From: a bacterium
Lineage (GTDB): Bacteria; RUG730; JAAEPJ01
Assembly (NCBI GenBank): GCA_024222485.1
Contig: JAAEPJ010000017.1
Coordinates: 1 to 6,129, forward strand
Reading direction: 5' to 3'
Length of the DNA stretch: 6,129 bases
Position 1 is the first letter of the stretch. Every line of letters begins with the position of its first letter. A program made the position numbers and the translations under genes. The notes beneath the pieces were generated by a model that saw only the letters and a program-made list of their open reading frames with translations, was not told the origin of the DNA and did not search any database. Of the stretch, positions 1 through 5,942 are shown piece after piece.

Positions 1-322
1 GCCATTTCATCACAAGCTTTAGCTCCTTATTAACAGTTTTAATTAAATTGGGCAAATGTTTGTCTTCACAATAAATGTTTGAATCGTTAGCATATAGATA
101 AAATTTTACTTCTTTTAAAACAATAGGCAGATTATTAATATATATCAAGAAAAGTAAAGGTCCCAGAACAGATCCTTGAGGAACACCACAATTTACTGTG
201 AACAAGTCAGAATTGTGTCCATTTGTTGATACTTATTGTTTTCTATTAGAGAGATAAGAATTAAACCAGTCCAAAGCACATCTGCAAACCCCATAATGCT
301 CAAGGTCAGTGGCAACAGGCTT
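1..322 (-). pseudogene. Decayed partial reverse transcriptase of a second LINE, off left edge
   Basis: Read on the minus strand from about 320 to 2, one frame gives a recognisable middle part of a LINE reverse transcriptase: LEHYG, then WFNSYLSNRKQ, then GVPQGSVLGPLLFLIYINNL, then LYANDSN. These correspond to the palm segment before the active site and the active-site box itself. Two lesions are visible: a TAA stop at 233-235 just after NRKQ, where related proteins usually have a tyrosine codon, and the catalytic YADD box reads YAND (83-94), losing one metal-binding Asp. Homology fades at about 322-330, so the copy lacks its 5' part, as is common for LINE insertions, and it continues beyond base 1. 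The GVPQGSVLGPLLF wording is typical of the CR1/L2/Jockey assemblage and differs from the intact element in this window (GVRQGCLLSPVLF), so it is another family. It is dead as seen here. Confidence 0.88.
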
Positions 323-330
323 CCAAAATT

Positions 331-376
331 GACGAGGGGTCACTGTTTTAAAAGACGAGGGGTCACTGTTTTAAAT
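331..376. repeat. Two-copy 23-bp tandem duplication
   Basis: The unit gacgaggggtcactgtttta followed by aaa (331-353) is repeated directly at 354-376 with only the last base differing (22 of 23 identical). A shortened, diverged relative (gacgggggtcatg) lies at 493-505, also preceded by aaaa. The pair sits exactly where the reverse transcriptase remnant to the left loses homology, so it may mark a rearrangement or repair junction, or be two units of a degraded satellite. No function is evident. Confidence 0.85.
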
Positions 377-458
377 CAGCAGCGATAATCATGCTGCGGA
401 ATTTTCAGTCAAAATTGAATCTCTTGTTGCTTTACTTCTTCAGAGTTGCAGAGCACAC

Positions 459-586
459 AAAATGAGTGTTATGAAATCAAGAAATTTTAAAAGACGGGGG
501 TCATGTAGGTAAAAACTGTATATTTCATTTATCAATATTATATAGAATACTGTCAAGGTATGTCCAAAATTCAAAACACTCATTTT
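459..586. repeat. 12-bp perfect inverted repeat pair
   Basis: AAAATGAGTGTT at 459-470 is the exact reverse complement of AACACTCATTTT at 575-586, with 104 bases between the arms. Neither arm extends further. The pair could be the relic of a small foldback or non-autonomous DNA element, but no flanking target duplication is evident, and a match of this length is only moderately unlikely in AT-rich DNA. Confidence 0.4.
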
Positions 587-780
587 TTTCACTAATTCAA
601 AAGATACAAACTGTGAAAATTTGGCTTCAATATCTTTTTTTTTCACAAAATGATAATCTGCAGAAGATAGCGACCGCACTAAAAAAGAGTTTATGAGAAA
701 ATCGAGTTTAAAGTTTTGTAAAGTTTATATTGGTTTTCTGCCTATTTATTTGCAGTATATTAGATTCCTTGGTAAAATAT

Positions 781-795
781 GAACATCACATGTTC
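781..795. repeat. Short palindrome or hairpin GAACAT-CAC-ATGTTC
   Basis: Perfect 6-bp arms separated by three bases. Just to the right, TTTCAA (817-822) and TTGAAA (830-835) flank a T tract, giving a second weak foldback. If the LINE's 3' UTR reaches this far, these could be 3'-end hairpins of the kind some LINE reverse transcriptases recognise. That is inference only. Confidence 0.35.
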
Positions 796-822
796 CAGAA
801 TGCATCAAAATAAAAATTTCAA

Positions 823-1038
823 TTTTTTTTTGAAAATCAAGTGTGTAGGCCGAGATGGCCCTTAACTGCTTACAATTTTACAGCTTTTTAAAAAAATTAA
901 CAACACAACTTAATACGTAACTAATGTAAGAATAAGTTTATGAAATACAACAATTTGTTTAAATATAAAACAAGAAATTAATTACATGAGGGCAAATATC
1001 GCTCTGATAATCCCATATATCAATAAAACTTTTAGTAG
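823..1038 (-). other. Probable 3' UTR of the LINE
   Basis: This is the sequence directly downstream of the ORF2 stop (TAA at 1041-1039, minus strand). It is AT-rich and noncoding. Its most distinctive part, on the transcript strand, is GGGCCATCTCGGCC (about 863-850), GC-rich against the background and followed by a run of nine As (831-823). I use that A run as a tentative end because many LINEs end in an A-rich tail. However, no clear target-site duplication or terminal microsatellite confirms it, and the true 3' end may lie further left. Confidence 0.4.
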
Positions 1039-4000
1039 TTAAGAATTAACAGGGTTATTGAAGTATCTGGTTCTTTTGTCAAATAATTTTTTACAGAAAT
1101 TGCCTAAAAGTTTTGTTGTCTTATAGTCTTCCTGGCTCATTAGCCAGATAAACATATTTTGGTCATTTAGTGACATTGTACTTGGAGCAATTCTGTGAAT
1201 TGTATCCAAGAAATTTTTTCTTTCATCTCTATAAAGGGGACATGACAAAAGAAAATGCACTTCATTTTCAACTGAAGATACATTTTGTGTTTTACAATAT
1301 ATGCAAAATCTTTCTTCTCGGGGTGTTTTGATTTTGTTAAAACGACCTGTTTCGATTTGAAGATTATGAGCACTAACTCTAAGTTTTGCCAATGTGCTTC
1401 TGACTTTAAAATTTGGCAGAAAGTCAAGATATGCCTCAAATTTGAAAGTGGTCTTAAAAGAAGCATATAAATGTAATTTTTTATCTTCTGTAATGTGTTC
1501 ATTTAACTTTTGTAAAATGTCTTGTTCAAAGTTCTTCCTAACTTTTGATTTAATTATTAAACGGTTATCTGATTGCTGTATTTCATAGCGTGTTTGTAAA
1601 TCACGAGCCTGGGAGACCCAATTCGAGCAGCCAGAGTCTGTATCTTTTACAAGCATACTAAAAGCTTTACTGGCATATCGTTCGGAACTCAATAGGGATA
1701 TTCTTGTATAGAATTTTAATATGCTTATATGTCGATAGCGTTGAAGACTCATCCTTCCCAGTTCTGCATAAATAGCATCTGTTGTTGTATTAGATCTCAC
1801 ACCCAAAGCATATTTGCAAGCTTTAAGATGTAGAGTTTCCAGCTTTGCCCATTCATCGAAACCCCAAACTTCAGAAGCATAATTTAAAATAGGAATAATT
1901 GTGTGTTCAAATAAATAAAGAAATAGACGTGGCTGAAAACCACCCCATTCTTTACTTTTAGAAATTAGGGAAAAATAGGCTTTTTGAGCTTTTTCTTTGA
2001 TTTTATCTACGTGTTCAGAAAAAGAACCGTTGGATTTCAACGTCACCCCTAGGTATTTATATGAATCACATTCCTTTATTTCCTTATCCCCCATCTTCCA
2101 AATTTTCTTATTTTTTGATTGAGCACGAGCTTTTTGTTTGTTTTTTCTAATTACCATGACTTTGGTTTTATCCATATTCACTTCCATTTTTAGTGATTTG
2201 GAGAAATTTTCTAAAGCATCTAATTGAGATTGTAGGTCAGTTTTGCTTCTCGCTATCAAAACGAGGTCATCAGCGTATAATAATGAATGAACTGGTAAAT
2301 CGTCTACTAGTACCCCCTGCGAAGATGCCTTGATATGATTATTAAGATCATTCAAATACAGAGCAAAAAGGACCGGACTGAGAAGACAGCCCTGTCGAAC
2401 CCCCCTTTCGCAGGGAAAGATATCCGTAAGGCTGTCATTGCCCCTGACACATGATTTAACTTTTTCGTAAAGTGACTCGATTATTTTCAAGAAACCTCCT
2501 TTGATTCCATAGACAACAAGTTTTTGTAAAAGCAATTTATGGTCTACAGAATCAAAGGCTTTTCTGAAATCCACAAAACATACATGCAAAGGGCCTTTAT
2601 TACATTCAAAATAATTTTCAATTATAGCACGAAGGGTAAAGATATGGTCCGAAGTTTGATATTCTTTTCTAAAGCCGATCTGATTTTCCTCGAGAATTTC
2701 AAATCTAGAAATTATGTTATTTAATCTTTCTAATAAAACTCCTAGGAAAAATTTTCCAAAGATACTTAATAATGTAATGCCCCTATAATTATTCAGATCT
2801 GTTTTATCACCCCCTTTGAAAAGTACCACAATTATTCCAATAGACCACTCTTCTGGAAATTTTCCTGATTCTAGCAATCTGTTGAATAGTTTTGTGAAAA
2901 CGTGAAAGAATTTATTATTAGCGTTCTTCAGAAGCTCAGCGCTCAACATATCAAGCCCAGACGCCTTACCATATTTTAGTTTTTTTGCCATCTTTGTGAC
3001 TTCCTCAAAAGAAATCTTACTATTCAACGTGTCATCAATTAACTCTTGCGTCATGGTATCAAGAGATGAGGCAGGTGATTCAAGCTCATTGTTATCTGCA
3101 GAACCATCAGATTTTAAAAGTTTACTAAAATAGTTAGATAGGTGATCATTGGAGAATTCTAAGTTAGCTTTTTCTGTATTTTTTTTTAACCTTTTCCAAA
3201 ACTCCTTTGGTGCTTCCCCTTTCAATTTCCAGAGTTCTAGTTTTTCGTTTTCAAGAAAACTATCACGTTTGTATCTTATTATTTTCTTATAAACCCTGCG
3301 CTGTTGAAAGTATAACAACTTAAGGTTATTTACTTGATCAACTGTGAAATTTGTTGAAAATTTTAGGGCAGCTTGATAAGATTTTCTTTTATTATTCAAT
3401 AACGTTTTGTTTTTCTTACATTCATTATCAAACCAAGGACATTTTTTCTTTGGTGTCGTTCTGTTATCATTTTTAGGAAAAATCCCTCTAGAGTTAAGAC
3501 CAGCCTCAGATAAATCGAGCATTTTTAATCGTAATGATTTAATAATATCTTCAACATAAAAATCATCATCATCTAGATGATTTGATATATTGTCCAGAAA
3601 ATCTATAATCTCAGTATTTCTCATTGCCGAAGATAAATTTTGTAGGGTTGAGTTGTTTTTAATATAAAATTGCCTCTTATAATTTTGAAGGAGCTCGTTA
3701 TCATCAGTTGCAACATCAGAAGGAGATTGTTCAGGAGGCTCAGATCTATTATTTTTTGGACATTTAATTGAGATTTCCATTGGGCTATGATCTGAGAGTT
3801 CACAAATTTTACCAACAGACAGTTTATCAATCATGCAAAAGTTTTGATGAAGCGAAAGCGAGTAATCTACAGTCGAACATCCATTTTGCGAGAAATATGT
3901 ATAATTGCAAGAATTATTCTTATCAATTCTGCCATTCATTATCCTATAACCAGATGATTTACAGAATTCAATGAAGGCGGTTCCACTTGTATTGAGCGGG

Positions 4001-4668
4001 CTATCATCTTTATTTAACCGTTTGTCTAAGTGCTGATCTGGTAAGTAATTTTCATCTACAGGTAAAAAATCATCTAGTTCATCATTTTCAATAAAGTCAT
4101 TTACATCATTCGTTCGAGCATTGAAATCACCGCACAATAGAACCCACCCCCGTTTTTCATAGCACGCACATTCTGATTGAAGGGTATCCAAAGATAAGGA
4201 CTGTCCTGTTCTAAGCAAAATTGAAGTTGATGGAGGAATGTATAGGCAGCAAAAGAATAAATCTTGTTCCCACCCAAAAGCAGCTTTTTCTACCCTGACC
4301 CAAAAGTGATAACTGTCAGAAAAGAGAATAGAGACATGTTGAATTAATGATTTTCGAACCAAAAGAGACATACCCCCTGATGGTCTACCCCCTAAATGAT
4401 TTTTAAAACCAGGTTCATGAAGTTCAGTAAAATTAGCATCTAAATCCAGTAAAAGATTATCTTTGGGATCTCTCCAAGTTTCAGAAAAACAAATTAAGTC
4501 ATTTTGGCTCATAACTTGGTCAAAAAAATCGCAACCTGTCTGCTTGATAGATTGAGCTTTAGCACTTCTGAAGCCATTAAAATTCCAAACACATAAATTT
4601 AAAGATTGCAGTTTCCCAAGATTACTGATGTTCAGTGAACTATTATTTGTCCTATCTCGGCCAAATTC
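1039..4668 (-). CDS. ORF2: APE endonuclease-reverse transcriptase, in frame behind a UAG
   Basis: This protein would nick chromosomal DNA and copy the element RNA at the nick (target-primed reverse transcription). The frame is open from the codon after the UAG at 4671-4669 to TAA at 1041-1039, giving 1,209 residues. The first Met is at 4512; residue numbers below count from it. Endonuclease: WNFNG lies upstream of that Met (4587-4573), then SETW (E11), YIPP (91-94), GDFNAR (128-133), and LSDHSP (239-244, catalytic D241/H242). Linker: PWFDNEC (359-365). Reverse transcriptase, roughly 500-800: FVDFRKAFDSVDH (646-658, D648), GVRQGCLLSPVLF (704-716), YADD (746-749; 2277-2266), YLGVTL (820-825). 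A C-terminal CCHC motif follows (C1070, C1073, H1086, C1091). All the key catalytic boxes I checked are intact. The 52 codons before Met-4512 contain no ATG, so starting at 4512 would delete WNFNG with its conserved Asn; the true product should include this extension. Confidence 0.93.
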   Translation of the reverse strand, partial: EFGRDRTNNSSLNISNLGKLQSLNLCVWNFNGFRSAKAQSIKQTGCDFFDQVMSQNDLICFSETWRDPKDNLLLDLDANFTELHEPGFKNHLGGRPSGGMSLLVRKSLIQHVSILFSDSYHFWVRVEKAAFGWEQDLFFCCLYIPPSTSILLRTGQSLSLDTLQSECACYEKRGWVLLCGDFNARTNDVNDFIENDELDDFLPVDENYLPDQHLDKRLNKDDSPLNTSGTAFIEFCKSSGYRIMNGRIDKNNSCNYTYFSQNGCSTVDYSLSLHQNFCMIDKLSVGKICELSDHSPMEISIKCPKNNRSEPPEQSPSDVATDDNELLQNYKRQFYIKNNSTLQNLSSAMRNTEIIDFLDNISNHLDDDDFYVEDIIKSLRLKMLDLSEAGLNSRGIFPKNDNRTTPKKKCPWFDNECKKNKTLLNNKRKSYQAALKFSTNFTVDQVNNLKLLYFQQRRVYKKIIRYKRDSFLENEKLELWKLKGEAPKEFWKRLKKNTEKANLEFSNDHLSNYFSKLLKSDGSADNNELESPASSLDTMTQELIDDTLNSKISFEEVTKMAKKLKYGKASGLDMLSAELLKNANNKFFHVFTKLFNRLLESGKFPEEWSIGIIVVLFKGGDKTDLNNYRGITLLSIFGKFFLGVLLERLNNIISRFEILEENQIGFRKEYQTSDHIFTLRAIIENYFECNKGPLHVCFVDFRKAFDSVDHKLLLQKLVVYGIKGGFLKIIESLYEKVKSCVRGNDSLTDIFPCERGVRQGCLLSPVLFALYLNDLNNHIKASSQGVLVDDLPVHSLLYADDLVLIARSKTDLQSQLDALENFSKSLKMEVNMDKTKVMVIRKNKQKARAQSKNKKIWKMGDKEIKECDSYKYLGVTLKSNGSFSEHVDKIKEKAQKAYFSLISKSKEWGGFQPRLFLYLFEHTIIPILNYASEVWGFDEWAKLETLHLKACKYALGVRSNTTTDAIYAELGRMSLQRYRHISILKFYTRISLLSSERYASKAFSMLVKDTDSGCSNWVSQARDLQTRYEIQQSDNRLIIKSKVRKNFEQDILQKLNEHITEDKKLHLYASFKTTFKFEAYLDFLPNFKVRSTLAKLRVSAHNLQIETGRFNKIKTPREERFCIYCKTQNVSSVENEVHFLLSCPLYRDERKNFLDTIHRIAPSTMSLNDQNMFIWLMSQEDYKTTKLLGNFCKKLFDKRTRYFNNPVNS

Positions 4669-4671
4669 CTA
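4669..4671 (-). promoter_or_regulatory. In-frame UAG between ORF1 and ORF2, candidate readthrough stop
   Basis: ORF1 ends GGDQF-UAG, and translation in the same frame continues EFGRDRTNNSSLNISN and on into the endonuclease without another stop. The immediate context is CAG UUU UAG GAA UUU. I see neither the CARYYA downstream motif nor the CUA context known to promote leakiness. The only structure found is a weak 6-bp complement, CAGTTT (4677-4672) with AAACTG (4614-4609), bracketing the stop. Alternatives are termination followed by reinitiation at a near-cognate codon such as CTG, or a single nonsense mutation in a family that normally makes one fused protein. Confidence 0.55.
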
Positions 4672-5748
4672 AAACTGGTCCCCCCCATTCCTAAGATTAT
4701 CATAATCGGTGTATGATCTGATTTCAAAAGTACGAGGGCTATTTACATGTCGATATCTAATACGTCCGTCTATTGTCCAAACACTTTCTATATTTAATGA
4801 ACGTCTATTTACACTAACCTCGTCGAACATACGTTTTATCCCTGGAGCCAAGTCTTCCCTGATCTTTATATTTTTGGCGTCTCTCTTTTTCCTCATGACA
4901 GCCTCCTTTGACTTGTGTGACATAAATTTCAGTATGATGGCTCGCGGCTTGTTGGGATCCCTTCTTCCAACTCGATGCACTATGTCGATATCTGAGGCCT
5001 TCACATCGACTCCCACTTCCTCTTTCAACAGCTTGATGCAGAGGTCCTCGATAGCTTCTTCTTCCTCTTCCTTTACATCATAGATTCGAATGGAGTTCTT
5101 ACGCGAGTATTGTTCTTGCCTGTCTAGGCCGAATTGAAGGTTTGTGCCTTGATTATAATTAATATGGATATTGTTTTTCATGACGCCCATGTCTTGTTCA
5201 ACCAAAGCCTGTTTCGCTTTCATGCCTTCCACATCAGTTTTAAGATTTTCAAACTCAGATTCGATGATACCGAGGCGTTCAATAACCGTGTCCTGTCTTT
5301 CAATGATCGTGTCCTGTCTTGCCCGCATTTCCGCTTGACCAGTTTTCAAATACTCCAATACTTCGAGAATCTTTCCTAACTCTTCCTCCACTTTTTTACC
5401 TTCTTTTGTAGTTAAGCCAGTGCTAGTCGGGCCGGGATTTGTTTCTACGTCTCCTGATAACAGAAGCAGAGATCCAGGATCCATAACCAAAGCACCACCA
5501 TTGCAGAAGTAAGATTTAGGCCCATTGCGATTTACAAAACAACAACCTTTCCTCCTCGACTTGCCTAAAACTAACTTCAACCACTTCCTTCCAGAAATAA
5601 CGTGCAGCAAATATCTTGTATTCATATAAGTTGTGAAACCATGAAACGAAGACATACTTTTCTCACGAACTTCCAAACTTCTGCGAGAGTTACACAAAAT
5701 AAATATGATTATCGACAGCACCACAAACGCTCGAGCTGTGTACGCCAT
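4669..5748 (-). CDS. ORF1: 2A-led, L1-ORF1-like RNA-binding protein
   Basis: This should coat the element RNA and act as a nucleic-acid chaperone in the ribonucleoprotein particle. It has 359 residues. Residues 1-20 form a hydrophobic signal-peptide or anchor-like segment (about 7-19: AFVVLSIIIFILC). Residues 21-98 are a basic leader containing Cys 69, 70 and 82. Residues 92-107 are a 2A peptide ending NPGP. About 113-195 is a charged heptad-rich coiled coil, likely for oligomerisation. About 217-285 resembles the RRM of L1 ORF1p (YSRKNSIRIYDV, later DIVHRVGRR and RAIILKF), and about 290-350 resembles the L1 CTD (IREDLAPGIKRM). The start at 5748 is well supported: its context is strong (A at -3, G at +4) and an in-frame TAA lies four codons upstream (5760-5758). 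An acidic run KEEEEEAIED (226-235) sits inside the RRM region. The protein ends at a UAG in frame with ORF2. Confidence 0.93.
   Translation of the reverse strand: MAYTARAFVVLSIIIFILCNSRRSLEVREKSMSSFHGFTTYMNTRYLLHVISGRKWLKLVLGKSRRKGCCFVNRNGPKSYFCNGGALVMDPGSLLLLSGDVETNPGPTSTGLTTKEGKKVEEELGKILEVLEYLKTGQAEMRARQDTIIERQDTVIERLGIIESEFENLKTDVEGMKAKQALVEQDMGVMKNNIHINYNQGTNLQFGLDRQEQYSRKNSIRIYDVKEEEEEAIEDLCIKLLKEEVGVDVKASDIDIVHRVGRRDPNKPRAIILKFMSHKSKEAVMRKKRDAKNIKIREDLAPGIKRMFDEVSVNRRSLNIESVWTIDGRIRYRHVNSPRTFEIRSYTDYDNLRNGGDQF
5278..5320 (-). repeat. 21-bp tandem duplication adding one coiled-coil heptad
   Basis: Plus-strand units 5279-5299 and 5300-5320 are identical at 19 of 21 bases. In the protein they encode RQDTIIE then RQDTVIE (residues 144-157), so the duplication adds exactly one seven-residue heptad and keeps the coiled-coil phase. 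It suggests that the length of the ORF1p stalk evolves by heptad-sized steps. Confidence 0.85.
5428..5475 (-). other. 2A ribosome-skipping peptide in ORF1
   Basis: Codons 92-107 of ORF1 read GSLLLLSGDVETNPGP. The core D-V-E-x-N-P-G-P matches the 2A consensus exactly. In 2A peptides the ribosome fails to form the Gly-Pro bond and resumes, so the chain should separate between G106 and P107, with P107 becoming residue 1 of the downstream protein. The Leu-rich run before the core is typical of 2A sequences found in LINEs. Predicted products are a 106-residue leader and a 253-residue RNA-binding protein. The match is direct; skipping efficiency is not known for this copy. Confidence 0.95.
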
Positions 5749-5752
5749 CTTG
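5743..5752 (-). promoter_or_regulatory. Strong start context overlapping a YY1-like site
   Basis: CAAGATGGCG spans the ORF1 start codon. It gives A at -3 and G at +4, a near-optimal animal initiation context. It also matches the core consensus of the transcription factor YY1 (AAGATGGCG). A YY1 site is known to position transcription initiation in human L1. Whether this site does so here is inference; the match may simply reflect a good start context followed by an Ala codon. Confidence 0.4.
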
Positions 5753-5942
5753 GAATCTTATCCAACCAATACTAGGCCTTGGATGGCAGATTTCGTCTGG
5801 GAACTGATGGTTGTATGTTGACGGTTATATGATCTTGGAGACTCTGTTTTGATATACCGATTTTATCTCATTCGATATGAATGCAAGTCCTAAAAGGATA
5901 CGGAAGGCAAGCATCTTGTTAATACTTTTTACAGTTTACTAT
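5749..5942 (-). other. LINE 5' UTR and spacer to the 5S gene
   Basis: About 194 bases separate the ORF1 start from the 5S gene. The LINE's 5' end and any promoter must lie here if the element is complete, but no boundary is obvious. On the LINE strand there is one short upstream open frame (ATG 5914-5912 to TAA 5827-5825, 29 codons, beginning MLAFRILLGLAF). It is in a different frame from ORF1 and is closed 76 bases before it. No TATA box is convincing for either direction. Confidence 0.45.

Larger units (their letters stand above)
377..822. other. AT-rich noncoding stretch, no gene seen
   Basis: About 450 bases with no coding similarity that I can recognise. The longest open frame (minus strand 679-440, 79 codons) has a low-complexity composition rich in F, L, I and K and no family signature. 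The stretch contains T runs (for example nine Ts at 635-643), a 12-bp inverted repeat pair (459-470 and 575-586), and a small palindrome at 781-795. An AATAAA hexamer on the minus strand (745-750) could serve as a poly(A) signal for the LINE transcript, but it is expected by chance in such AT-rich DNA. This is probably old mobile-element debris or intergenic DNA. Confidence 0.6.
1039..5760 (-). mobile_element. Near-intact APE-type non-LTR retrotransposon with 2A peptide
   Basis: Two long coding regions in LINE order lie on the minus strand. ORF1 is an RNA-binding protein with a 2A leader, and ORF2 has an APE endonuclease, a reverse transcriptase and a terminal CCHC motif. Only one in-frame stop interrupts 1,568 sense codons, so this copy is young or under constraint. 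The coordinates given cover only the part supported by coding evidence; the UTRs extend to both sides (about 823 to somewhere before 5942). No long terminal repeats, integrase or RNase H domain was recognised. 2A-bearing LINEs are known from the CR1/L2/Crack/Rex1 group. The reverse transcriptase wording (GVRQGCLLSP) also recalls Tx1/L1-like proteins, so I leave the clade open. A clear target-site duplication was not found. Confidence 0.93.

Noticed and set aside
440-679. 79-codon minus-strand open frame outside the LINE coding region
   Set aside because: AT-driven, hydrophobic and low complexity, with no homology I recognise and no supporting signals. Treated as chance.
781-795. Steroid-receptor-type response element in the GAACAT...ATGTTC palindrome
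   Set aside because: Half-sites resemble AGAACA/TGTTCT, but the spacing between them is five bases instead of three, and the flanking bases do not fit.
1167-1502. 111-codon minus-strand open frame and several plus-strand frames (1285-1470, 1394-1588, 2539-2724, 3768-3974)
   Set aside because: All overlap the ORF2 coding region in other frames or on the other strand and show no independent motif, start context or regulatory signal.
4709-5083. 124-codon open frame on the plus strand
   Set aside because: It is antisense to ORF1, whose protein has clear domain motifs. The antisense product is Ser/Phe/Leu-rich with no recognisable family.
5825-5914. 29-codon upstream ORF on the LINE strand starting MLAFRILLGLAF
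   Set aside because: Signal-peptide-like by eye, but it is short and in another frame, and it is not known to be within the transcript.
876-5934. TTTTACAG at 876-883 and 5927-5934 as a target-site duplication of the LINE
   Set aside because: An 8-bp AT-rich match in two roughly 200-bp flanks is easily due to chance, and the implied 3' end at 884 has no clear poly(A) or terminal repeat.
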